In this document: positions 8,664-16,307 of the stretch, one piece after another
How positions within the stretch are numbered: position 1 is the stretch's first letter
Layout of the letters: the number at the start of each line of letters is the position of its first letter
Made by a program: the position numbers and the translations under genes
Source: Marinobacter gelidimuriae
GTDB taxonomy: Bacteria; Pseudomonadota; Gammaproteobacteria; Pseudomonadales; Oleiphilaceae
Assembly: GCF_000372805.1 (NCBI RefSeq)
Contig: NZ_KB889886.1
Coordinates: 62,001 to 126,000, forward strand
DNA length: 64,000 nt
Reading direction: 5' to 3'
The notes under the pieces: model-generated
What the model saw: only the letters and a program-made list of their open reading frames with translations
What the model was told of the DNA's origin: nothing
The model's database searches: none

Positions 8664-9939
8664 ATGCAAAGCAACAAACCTAATATTACCAGTCCCTTTA
8701 CTATGCGCCGTCTTGCGGTGGGTGTAGGCAGCGCTTTGCTACTGGCTGCACAGCCTGGTTTGGCACAGACTGTGAACGCTGACGACATGCAGGCGAAACT
8801 GGACGATATGCAGAGGCAAATCAACCAGATGAACGCCAGTCAGGCGGCTTCCAGCGACGGCATCAAAATAGGCAATACCACCGTGGACATTGGTGGTTAC
8901 GTCAAGCTGGACATGATTTACGATTTTGACCAGCAGCAGGGCGGTTTTACGGACAGTTACCGCTCTTGATACGGCAAACAACAAGAGCAATGGCGCCTTC
9001 CAGGCCCACGCACGACAGTCCCGAATCATCATTGGTACTGCCACGCCCACGGATGCGGGTGTCGTCAAGACGCGCTTCGAGGGTGATTTCTTCGGCGGTG
9101 GCGGTAACGAGATCTTCTCCAACTCCAACGGCCTGCGTATTCGTCACGCCTACGGCGAACTGGGCGGCTTACTGGCCGGTCAGACCTGGAGTAACTTCAT
9201 GCACTTCACGGCCTACCCGACCACCGTCGATTTCAACGGACCTGTGGGCGTAAGCTTCATTCGCCAGGCTCAGGTTCGTTACACCATGCCCATGGGTGGC
9301 GGTGCATTGTCCGTCTCTGCCGAGAACGCCGAGACAACCGGCTTTAAGGGCTCCAGGGACGTACTGCCAGACTTTACGGCCAGGTATAAGTGGGCCGGCG
9401 ATGGCGGCGGCATTGAATTCGCCGGTCTTGCCCGCCAGCTGCAGACAGATGACCCAGCCGCGACGGGCGACGACTCAGCCTTCGCCTATGGCCTGATGCT
9501 GGCCGGCCGACTCAACGTCACCAACAGCACCACGCTGATGGCCGGTGCCATCTTTGGCGACGGTGTCGGGCGCTACCTTTACACCTCGTTCAGTAACAAC
9601 GACAGTGGTGTCGGCCGAAGCGGTATTGGTGAAGGCTACATCGATCCCAACGGTGACCTGGAAGCGATCGAAGCCTTCGGCTTCAACGTCGCGGCCTCCC
9701 AGCAGTGGACCCCGAAGTTCAAGTCCGGCCTCAGCTACGGTCGCGTGGAAGGGGACCAGCCGGAGAATCTGTTCCCGAACTCGTTCGAAACCCTGCAGAG
9801 CGTGCACTTCAGCAACTTCTATCAGGTTGCTGACCCTGTCACCCTGGGCCTGGAACTGTCCTTTGTGGACAAAGAGCTGATGAACGGCGATTCTGCCGAC
9901 AACACCCGTCTGCAGGCTTCCGCCCAGTTCAGCTTCTAA
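8664..9939 (+). pseudogene. DcaP-like outer-membrane porin, frameshifted
   Basis: The gene starts at ATG 8664, with GGAG six bases upstream, and has a signal peptide ending near PGLAQT followed by a short coiled coil and GGYVKLDMIYDFDQQQGG. The frame then stops at TGA 8967-8969. The remaining protein continues in the +1 frame (from about 8957) with typical DcaP-like patterns: HARQSRIIIGT, EGDFFGGGGNE, LRIRHAYGELGGLLAGQTWSNF, and a C-terminal phenylalanine after alternating beta-strand residues (QASAQFSF). One extra base, or two missing, somewhere around 8940-8970 would explain it. Either the gene is broken or this is a sequence error. DcaP-type porins pass dicarboxylates and related acids, which fits the transport locus upstream. 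Confidence 0.82.
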
Positions 9940-9963
9940 TCCCGAAATCTTTTAGGGAAACAA

Positions 9964-9990
9964 AGCCCCGGCCCCGTGCCGGGGCTTTTT
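9964..9990 (+). terminator. Rho-independent terminator of porin gene
   Basis: Arms AGCCCCGGC (9964-9972) and GCCGGGGCT (9978-9986) enclose a 5-base loop and are followed by T residues, 24 bases after the porin stop. Confidence 0.9.
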
Positions 9991-10007
9991 ATGGCGCACT
10001 CCCGGCA

Positions 10008-10562
10008 TTACGCCTCATCTTGGCTCTTAATCGACCTGACCGGGCTACGCGCAAACACCCCGTCACACCACTCTTTAACGTCGTTCTCTGAAAATGCCAG
10101 ATCGGTTGCCGCACCGCCGTTGAATTCATGCCACTGAAACAGAAATTTTCGTTTCACAACGGTCAGCACCGGTACCCCCGCTTCCAGCAATTGCAGTAAC
10201 TCGGCACGGCAACCCTTGCCGTCAATTTCTTGCTGCCCGAAACGGTTCACAATGGCCAGCCTGGGCGGATTATTCAGTGCCCCGCGCAAAACGCCGGTCG
10301 CATCCGCCAGGCCAGACGGGTCCAGGCAGCAGGATTGCGATTCTTTGCCCAGATTCTGGGCTATAGAGTATTCGGTGCCGGTTTCCACATCTTGCACCGC
10401 CATGGGCTCACGGCGCAGGCCCTGCTCGTTCAGCGCCATGGCCAGGCCCGCCACGCGGATGCCCTTACGGTTGTAATGATTCGCCAGGCTGTGCAGCAGC
10501 GCGTCTACGGGCTGGCTGTCGTTGTCGTAGATAATCGCTGCCAACTGTAATGGGTGTGCCAT
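10008..10562 (-). CDS. DUF2478 family protein
   Basis: A 184-residue soluble protein starting at ATG 10562, preceded by AGGACGG; the frame is open 15 codons further but without a good start. It shows the DUF2478 pattern: an N-terminal AAIIYDND segment, RVAGLAM near residue 40, CCLDPSGLADA near residue 80 and LAIVNRFGQQE near residue 105. The family is often found near molybdate transport or as a predicted nucleotide-binding domain, but no function is established. It stands alone between the porin and aceF. Confidence 0.75.
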   Translation of the reverse strand: MAHPLQLAAIIYDNDSQPVDALLHSLANHYNRKGIRVAGLAMALNEQGLRREPMAVQDVETGTEYSIAQNLGKESQSCCLDPSGLADATGVLRGALNNPPRLAIVNRFGQQEIDGKGCRAELLQLLEAGVPVLTVVKRKFLFQWHEFNGGAATDLAFSENDVKEWCDGVFARSPVRSIKSQDEA

Positions 10563-10623
10563 GAAGACCGTCCTGAAGCGTGTGCCGGCGCTTTCTGTTG
10601 AAACCACCCGCGCTGTAAAACAG

Positions 10624-10652
10624 AAAAAGGGCGCAGATTGCTCTGCGCCCTC
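10624..10652 (-). terminator. Rho-independent terminator after aceF
   Basis: GGGCGCAG (10629-10636) and CTGCGCCC (10643-10650) form the stem; on the minus strand it is followed by TTTTTC. It ends the aceEF transcript. Confidence 0.85.
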
Positions 10653-10744
10653 CAGCGTATAACCAGTGTACTAGCTTGCACCGCCAAAGCGGTTGCTTTA
10701 TATCAGGGACCGGTGCGGTTAGGAGCCGGCCCCCTCACTCTTGC

Positions 10745-12097
10745 TTACAGCAACAGGGTACGAATATCACCCATCAGCCGAGCCAGCGCTGAGGTAAAGC
10801 GCGCTGCGTCGGCCCCGTTCACCGCACGGTGATCGTAAGACAACGACAGCGGCAGCATTAGCCGTGGCTGGAAAGCCTTGCCGTCCCAAACCGGCTTCAT
10901 CGCCGCTTTGGACACACCCAGAATCGCCACTTCCGGCGTATTCACAATCGGCGTAAAGGCCGTGCCGCCAATACCACCAAGGCTGGTAATGGTAAAACAG
11001 GCACCCTGCATTTCTGCCGGCTTCAGCTTCTTGTCGCGGGCTTTCTGCGCCAGCTCTGCGCTTTCGGCCGCCAGCTCCCACAGGCCTTTCTGATCCACAT
11101 TACGAATCACCGGAACCATCAAACCGTAGGGCGTATCCACCGCAATACCGATGTGAATGTACTTCTTGTGTACAACTTCTTTGCGATCCATATCCAGGGC
11201 GACGTTGAACTGGGGCAATTCAGCCAGGGCCGCGGCACAGGCCTTGAGCATGAACGGCAGCGGCGTCATTTTCACGCCTTTCTTCTCGCCCAATGGCTTC
11301 AACGATTTACGGAAATCTTCCATATCGCTGATGTCGGCGTCTTCGAACTGGGTGACGTGTGGCACATTCAGCCAGCTGCGGTGCATGTTCAACGCCGTAA
11401 CAGACATCATGCGCGACATGCCTTCCCGTTCAACTTCACCAAACTGGCTAAAATCTGGCAGTTTCACGCCAGGAATGCCGCTACTGCCAGTGCCGGGCAC
11501 TACGGCGCCCTGCTGTGCCTGTTGCAGCTGATCCTTCACATAACCGTGCACATCGTCTTTAATAATACGGCTTTTCGGGCCGGAGCCTTTCACCCGGGCC
11601 AGGTCTGCACCCAGTTCACGGGCCAGCTTGCGAACCGCAGGGCCGGCGTGCACTTTGCTCCCGGCGGCGGGCGCTTCATAGGTTACAGAACCGGTGTCTG
11701 CAGGCTTGGCTTTGTTATCGCTGGCCGCAGCCGGCTTGCGGGCGCTGTCGTCAGACTTAGCCGGTGCGTCATCTTTGGCTTTGGGCTCGGGCTCTGGCGC
11801 GCTGTTGTTATCTGAAGCGTCATCTGAAGCGTCATCTGAAGCGCCATCAGAACTTGCACCATCAGAGCTAAGCATGCCAACAACGTCGCCCTCTTTGATC
11901 TTGTCGCCCACTTTGACGATGATCTTAACGATCTTACCCGCACTCGGTGACGGCAACTCAACCGATGCCTTGTCGGTTTCAACCGTCAAAATCGGATCTT
12001 CTTCGGCCACCGAGTCACCGGCGCTGACCAGTATTTCAATAACTTCAACTTCATCTGCCCCGCCTAAATCGGGGACCCTGATTTCTTGCTCGCTCAT
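10745..12097 (-). CDS. aceF: Pyruvate dehydrogenase E2, dihydrolipoamide acetyltransferase
   Basis: A 450-residue E2 subunit that moves acetyl groups from lipoyl to CoA. The start at 12097 has AAGGAG upstream and begins MSEQEIRVPDLGG. It has one lipoyl domain (about 1-75, lipoyl lysine in ETDKASVE), an Asp/Ser/Ala-rich flexible linker, a peripheral subunit-binding domain with AVRKLARELGADLARVKGSG, and a C-terminal catalytic core with SYDHRAVNGADAARF. Many gamma-proteobacterial AceF proteins carry two or three lipoyl domains; this one has a single one. The linker contains imperfect repeats of SDDA. It lies 10 bases after aceE. Confidence 0.95.
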   Translation of the reverse strand: MSEQEIRVPDLGGADEVEVIEILVSAGDSVAEEDPILTVETDKASVELPSPSAGKIVKIIVKVGDKIKEGDVVGMLSSDGASSDGASDDASDDASDNNSAPEPEPKAKDDAPAKSDDSARKPAAASDNKAKPADTGSVTYEAPAAGSKVHAGPAVRKLARELGADLARVKGSGPKSRIIKDDVHGYVKDQLQQAQQGAVVPGTGSSGIPGVKLPDFSQFGEVEREGMSRMMSVTALNMHRSWLNVPHVTQFEDADISDMEDFRKSLKPLGEKKGVKMTPLPFMLKACAAALAELPQFNVALDMDRKEVVHKKYIHIGIAVDTPYGLMVPVIRNVDQKGLWELAAESAELAQKARDKKLKPAEMQGACFTITSLGGIGGTAFTPIVNTPEVAILGVSKAAMKPVWDGKAFQPRLMLPLSLSYDHRAVNGADAARFTSALARLMGDIRTLLL

Positions 12098-12107
12098 AGC
12101 GGTCTCC

Positions 12108-14774
12108 TTAGCGGTGCGCCGGGTTCGGTTTGTTGCGATCGATTCCGTACTTGCGCATGGCTTCAAGAACCTGCTCGTGCTTGATCTCGCCGTCTTTCGC
12201 CAGAGCAGACAGAGCCACTACGGCAACGTGGTAACGATCAACCTCAAAGAAATCACGCAGTTTTTCACGAGTGTCGCTGCGGCCAAAGCCATCCGTACCC
12301 AGAGTCAGGAAGGTTTTGGGGATAAACGCCCGTAACTGTTCAGAGTGCAGCTTGATGTAGTCGGTAGACGACACAACCGGACCCGTCTGGTTTTCCAGGC
12401 ACTGGGTAACATAGGCTTTGCGGCCTTTGTCATCCGGGTGCATCAGGTTCCAGCGCTCTGCGTGCTGGCCGTCGCGGGCCAGTTCGTTAAAGCTGGTCAC
12501 ACTCCACACGTCAGAGCTGACGCCCCAATCGTCTTTCAACAGCTCGGCCGCGGCATTTACTTCGTTCAAGATAGCGCCGGAGCCCAGCATCTGAACCCGC
12601 AACTTGGTTTTGCCTTTACCTTTTGCTTCCACCGAACTGAACTTGTACATGCCTTTGATGATGCCATCTGCACACCCTTCCGGCATCGCTGGCTGAACGT
12701 AGTTCTCGTTCTCCATGGTGATGTAGTAATAAACGTTGGTGTTCTTTTCGTACATTTCCTTCATGCCGTGATGAATCACCACCGCCATTTCGTAGGCGTA
12801 AGCCGGATCGTACGCTTTGCAGTTAGGAATGGTGTTGGCCAGAATATGGCTGTGCCCGTCCTGGTGCTGCAAGCCCTCGCCGTTCAGCGTGGTACGCCCT
12901 GCGGTGCCGCCAATCAGGAAGCCGCGAGCCTGAATGTCGCCAGCGGCCCAGGCAAGGTCGCCAACGCGCTGGAAACCGAACATGGAATAAAACGCGTAGA
13001 ACGGAATCAGCGGAAAGTTGTTGTTGCTGTACGATGTAGCAGCCGCAATCCAGGCCGCCATGGCGCCGCCTTCGTTGATGCCTTCCTGCAGAATCTGACC
13101 CTTTTTGTCTTCACGGTAATACATGATCTGATCGCGATCCGGCGGCACGTACTTCTGCCCTTCCGAGGTATAAATACCCAGCTGGCGGAACATGCCTTCC
13201 ATACCAAAAGTACGGGCTTCATCAGGAACAATCGGCACAACCCGCTTGCCCACACGCTTGTCTTTTACCAACGCGCTCAGAATGCGCACGAACGACATGG
13301 TGGTGGAGATTTCACGGCCGTTGGAACCGTCCAAAACCTGCTTGAAGATGTCCAGGTCAGGAATCTGCAGAGGCTGGCTGTCTTTACGACGCTTGGGAAG
13401 GAAGCCCCCCAGATCCTGCCGGCGCTTCTTCATGTACACCAGCTCGGGGCTGTCGGGCGCCGGGCGATAGTAAGGCACGTCTTCAATCTCTTCGTCTTTC
13501 ACCGGAATCGCGAAACGGTCACGGAATGATTTAAGCGTTTCCACATCAAGTTTTTTCAGAGAGTGAGTGGTGTTGTTGGCTTCGCCAGCGGCACCAAAGC
13601 CATAACCTTTGATGGTGTGGGCCAGAATAACGGTTGGCTTACCATTGGTTTCGGTTGCCGCTTTTTTGTAAGCCGCATACACTTTGTACGGGTCGTGGCC
13701 GCCGCGATTGAGCGTTTGAATGTCGTCGTCGGTCCAGTTTTCAATCATCTTGGCCAGCTTCGGATACTTGCCGAAAAACTGCTTGCGGGTTGCCGCCGGG
13801 CCACCGTTGGTGAAAGCCTGCAGTTCGCCGTCAACCACTTCGTCCATGGCGCGCTGCATGGTGCCGTCTTCGTCTTGCTCAAACAGCGGGTCCCACATGC
13901 GACCCCAAACCACTTTGATCACGTTCCAGCCAGCACCGCGGAACGAACCTTCCAATTCCTGGATGATCTTGCCGTTGCCGCGCACCGGGCCGTCCAGGCG
14001 CTGCAGGTTGCAGTTCACCACAAACACCAGGTTGTCCAGGTTTTCACGGCTAGCCTTGGAAATACAGCCCAGAGTTTCCGGCTCGTCACATTCACCATCA
14101 CCAACGAAACACCACACTTTGCGGTTTTCCATTTCGACCAGCTCGCGGCTGTCGAGGTACTTCATGATGTGAGCCTGGTAAATGGCCTGAATCGGGCCCA
14201 AGCCCATAGAAACTGTGGGGAACTGCCAGTAATCAGGCATCAGCCAGGGGTGCGGATAGGATGACAGACCGCCACCGTCGACATCTTCGCGGTACTTGTC
14301 CAGTTGCGCTTCTTCAAACCGGCCTTCCAAAAAGGAACGGGCGTAAATGCCCGGCGAGGCGTGGCCCTGGAAATACACAAGGTCTGACTCGCGTTTTTCG
14401 TCGCCACCGTGGAAGAAATAGTTAAAGCCCACGTCGTAAAGCGTTGCCGCAGACGAGAAAGTGGAAATATGACCACCCAGATCACCCGGACGTTTGCCGG
14501 CACGCACGACCATCGCCATGGCGTTCCAACGGATCAGGGAACGAATACGGCGTTCCATGAACAGGTCACCCGGCATACGTGCTTCTTGTGCAAGCGGGAT
14601 AGTATTACGGAATGGTGTGGTGATGGCATACGGCAGCTGGGTGCCGTCACGGCTTGCACGTTCAGCAAGGCGCTCCAGAATGTACTTGGCTCGGTCTACA
14701 CCCTCCTGCTCGATCAGTGATTCGAGCGCGTCAATCCACTCCGTGGTTTCAATCGGATCGTCGTCCTGGTACAT
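12108..14774 (-). CDS. aceE: Pyruvate dehydrogenase E1 component (homodimeric type)
   Basis: An 888-residue thiamine-diphosphate enzyme, the same size as E. coli AceE, that decarboxylates pyruvate and acetylates the E2 lipoyl group. The start at 14774 (MYQDDDPIETTEWIDALES) has GGGAGGA upstream; a 17-codon upstream extension is rejected. Visible patterns include GHISTFSSAATLYDVGFNYF near residue 120 and the ThDP-binding GDGECDEPE near 230, followed by NCNLQRLDGPVRGNGKI. First gene of the aceEF operon. The lpd gene is not in the window. Confidence 0.96.
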   Translation of the reverse strand: MYQDDDPIETTEWIDALESLIEQEGVDRAKYILERLAERASRDGTQLPYAITTPFRNTIPLAQEARMPGDLFMERRIRSLIRWNAMAMVVRAGKRPGDLGGHISTFSSAATLYDVGFNYFFHGGDEKRESDLVYFQGHASPGIYARSFLEGRFEEAQLDKYREDVDGGGLSSYPHPWLMPDYWQFPTVSMGLGPIQAIYQAHIMKYLDSRELVEMENRKVWCFVGDGECDEPETLGCISKASRENLDNLVFVVNCNLQRLDGPVRGNGKIIQELEGSFRGAGWNVIKVVWGRMWDPLFEQDEDGTMQRAMDEVVDGELQAFTNGGPAATRKQFFGKYPKLAKMIENWTDDDIQTLNRGGHDPYKVYAAYKKAATETNGKPTVILAHTIKGYGFGAAGEANNTTHSLKKLDVETLKSFRDRFAIPVKDEEIEDVPYYRPAPDSPELVYMKKRRQDLGGFLPKRRKDSQPLQIPDLDIFKQVLDGSNGREISTTMSFVRILSALVKDKRVGKRVVPIVPDEARTFGMEGMFRQLGIYTSEGQKYVPPDRDQIMYYREDKKGQILQEGINEGGAMAAWIAAATSYSNNNFPLIPFYAFYSMFGFQRVGDLAWAAGDIQARGFLIGGTAGRTTLNGEGLQHQDGHSHILANTIPNCKAYDPAYAYEMAVVIHHGMKEMYEKNTNVYYYITMENENYVQPAMPEGCADGIIKGMYKFSSVEAKGKGKTKLRVQMLGSGAILNEVNAAAELLKDDWGVSSDVWSVTSFNELARDGQHAERWNLMHPDDKGRKAYVTQCLENQTGPVVSSTDYIKLHSEQLRAFIPKTFLTLGTDGFGRSDTREKLRDFFEVDRYHVAVVALSALAKDGEIKHEQVLEAMRKYGIDRNKPNPAHR

Positions 14775-15173
14775 CAAATCCTCCCGTAGGCGTCTATATA
14801 AATGCGGCCCAGCGCCATGTATCACGGGCTGCGCTGCTGAGTCAGTCAGTGGGGCTTGCGGCGTTGGGGCCGTAGCGCCTTTTAATTATTTATAAACAAG
14901 CATAGATCAGGTTTCACAATTTGCGTTTAACAGATTGCAAATCTGCTTCTGGAATTGACCGGTATTGTAGTTTTTTTACTACAATTTATCGAAATTTTTT
15001 CGATTGACCCTCAAAAACTCTGGGAAAATGGGGGTTAATTTCGATTCCTTACGGAATAATGACGCTTTTACACCCTCCAGACAAGTCGCATCTGACCAAG
15101 GTCGAACACCGCTAACTCTACGTGATTTCGTTTGTAAACTTAAACCTTCTACGTTTCACTTTGAATAATACGC
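14775..15173. promoter_or_regulatory. Upstream region of aceEF
   Basis: About 400 bases without a gene between aceE and the cnoX terminator. It is AT rich in its middle part and holds the two dyads listed at 14964-15004. The aceEF promoter must lie here on the minus strand. No coding frame is supported. Confidence 0.55.
14964..15004. promoter_or_regulatory. Two adjacent dyads, candidate aceEF operator
   Basis: ATTGTAGT (14964-14971) and ACTACAAT (14978-14985) form a perfect dyad with a T6 spacer. Two bases later ATCGAAA (14988-14994) and TTTCGAT (14998-15004) form a second one. The TTGT...ACAA shape recalls GntR-family sites but does not match the E. coli PdhR box. Confidence 0.4.
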
Positions 15174-15208
15174 AAAAAACGGGCTTACCGTGAGGTGAAC
15201 CCGTTTTT
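15174..15208 (-). terminator. Rho-independent terminator after cnoX
   Basis: AACGGG and CCCGTT arms with a run of six T on the minus strand, 44 bases after the cnoX stop. A-runs on the other side could let it act on the plus strand too. Confidence 0.8.
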
Positions 15209-15251
15209 GGATTTAAGACCAGATTGCTGTTTAATGCATCAATTTATACCG

Positions 15252-16115
15252 CTAGTGCATAAAGGTATACAGTTTCCGCCGATAAGTGCGCACATCGGCA
15301 TTGTTGTTGCCCAACTTTTCAAACAGCTCCACCAGCGTTGTCTTGGCCACTTCATTTTTATACTTGCTGTCTACCTGCATCAGGCGAATCAGCAGTTCCA
15401 TGGCCTCGGCGTTGTTTTCTTTTAACACGTTATGCAACGCCAGCATGTGCAGCGCGTTGGGGTCTTTCGGGTCTTGCTCCAGAGCCATTTCCAGGTCGGT
15501 CTGGGGCGGCAGCTCTGCGGACTGTTTCAAAAACTTGATGCGGGCCGCCAGCTGTTTGGCCTGGTGCTGCAATTTTTCTTCCGGGGGCAAGCTGTCGTAA
15601 ATCTGCTCGGCGGTGTCCAGCTCACCCATTTCGGCTTTGATCTGGGCCAGATCAATCAGCACTTTCAGGTTTTCCGGATCTTTCTGGTTCATGTCGCCCA
15701 GAATGGCCAGGGCGCCATCCAGATTGCCTTCTTCCCAGAGCGCGTGAGCTTTTTCGTACGGGTCCTCGGCGGGCGCCTCCACATACTTGTCCAGCACTTT
15801 GCGGATCTCGCTTTCCGCTAACGCGCCGTTAAAACCGTCTACCGCCTGGCCGTCTTTCACCAAAATAACGGTTGGCAGGCTGCGCACGCCCAGGCTGGAG
15901 GTAAGCTGCTCTTGCTGGTCGGCGTTTACTTTGGCCAATAAAAAAGCGCCCTGATACTCATTGGCCAGCTTTTCCAGCAGCGGCATCAGCTGTTTGCAAG
16001 GCGCGCTCTGTTCTGCCCATACGTCTACCAGAACGGGTGTTGTGGAAGAGGCTTCCATCACCTGCTGCTGGAAGTTTTCCATTGTGGCTTCGAAACTATA
16101 AGGGGAGCTGCTCAT
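15252..16115 (-). CDS. cnoX: Chaperedoxin CnoX (YbbN), thioredoxin-fold plus TPR
   Basis: A 287-residue protein with an N-terminal thioredoxin fold (about 1-110) and C-terminal tetratricopeptide-like helices. The active-site motif reads SAPC where thioredoxin has CGPC, so only the second cysteine remains and reductase activity is not expected. This is typical of CnoX/YbbN, which protects proteins during heat and hypochlorous stress and works with GroEL and DnaK. AGGTG precedes the ATG. A sigma-32-type promoter (16155-16183) lies upstream on the same strand. It diverges from the Lon-family gene. Confidence 0.9.
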   Translation of the reverse strand: MSSSPYSFEATMENFQQQVMEASSTTPVLVDVWAEQSAPCKQLMPLLEKLANEYQGAFLLAKVNADQQEQLTSSLGVRSLPTVILVKDGQAVDGFNGALAESEIRKVLDKYVEAPAEDPYEKAHALWEEGNLDGALAILGDMNQKDPENLKVLIDLAQIKAEMGELDTAEQIYDSLPPEEKLQHQAKQLAARIKFLKQSAELPPQTDLEMALEQDPKDPNALHMLALHNVLKENNAEAMELLIRLMQVDSKYKNEVAKTTLVELFEKLGNNNADVRTYRRKLYTFMH

Positions 16116-16154
16116 CGGGACACCTGAATCTGTCGCTGTTTATAGATACAGCTA

Positions 16155-16183
16155 AGATGGGGAGCCCGGCGGCGAAATTCAAG
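16155..16183 (-). promoter_or_regulatory. Sigma-32 (RpoH) type promoter of cnoX
   Basis: On the minus strand CTTGAA (16178-16183) and CCCCATCT (16155-16162) are separated by 15 bases, matching the heat-shock consensus CTTGAA and CCCCATNT. It lies 40 bases upstream of the cnoX start. Confidence 0.75.
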
Positions 16184-16307
16184 AGGAACAGGCCAAAGGG
16201 GTTAATAAGCGGCCTTGAAAATCAGAGTTTTGGCAGCAAGTAAACAGCAAACGTTCGACACCGAATACACGACGCCGAACACACCCAGTACCGGGAAGCC
16301 AAGTAGC

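Noticed and set aside
14964..14985. PdhR box before aceE
   Set aside because: The E. coli box pattern AATTGGT-N3-ACCAATT is not matched.
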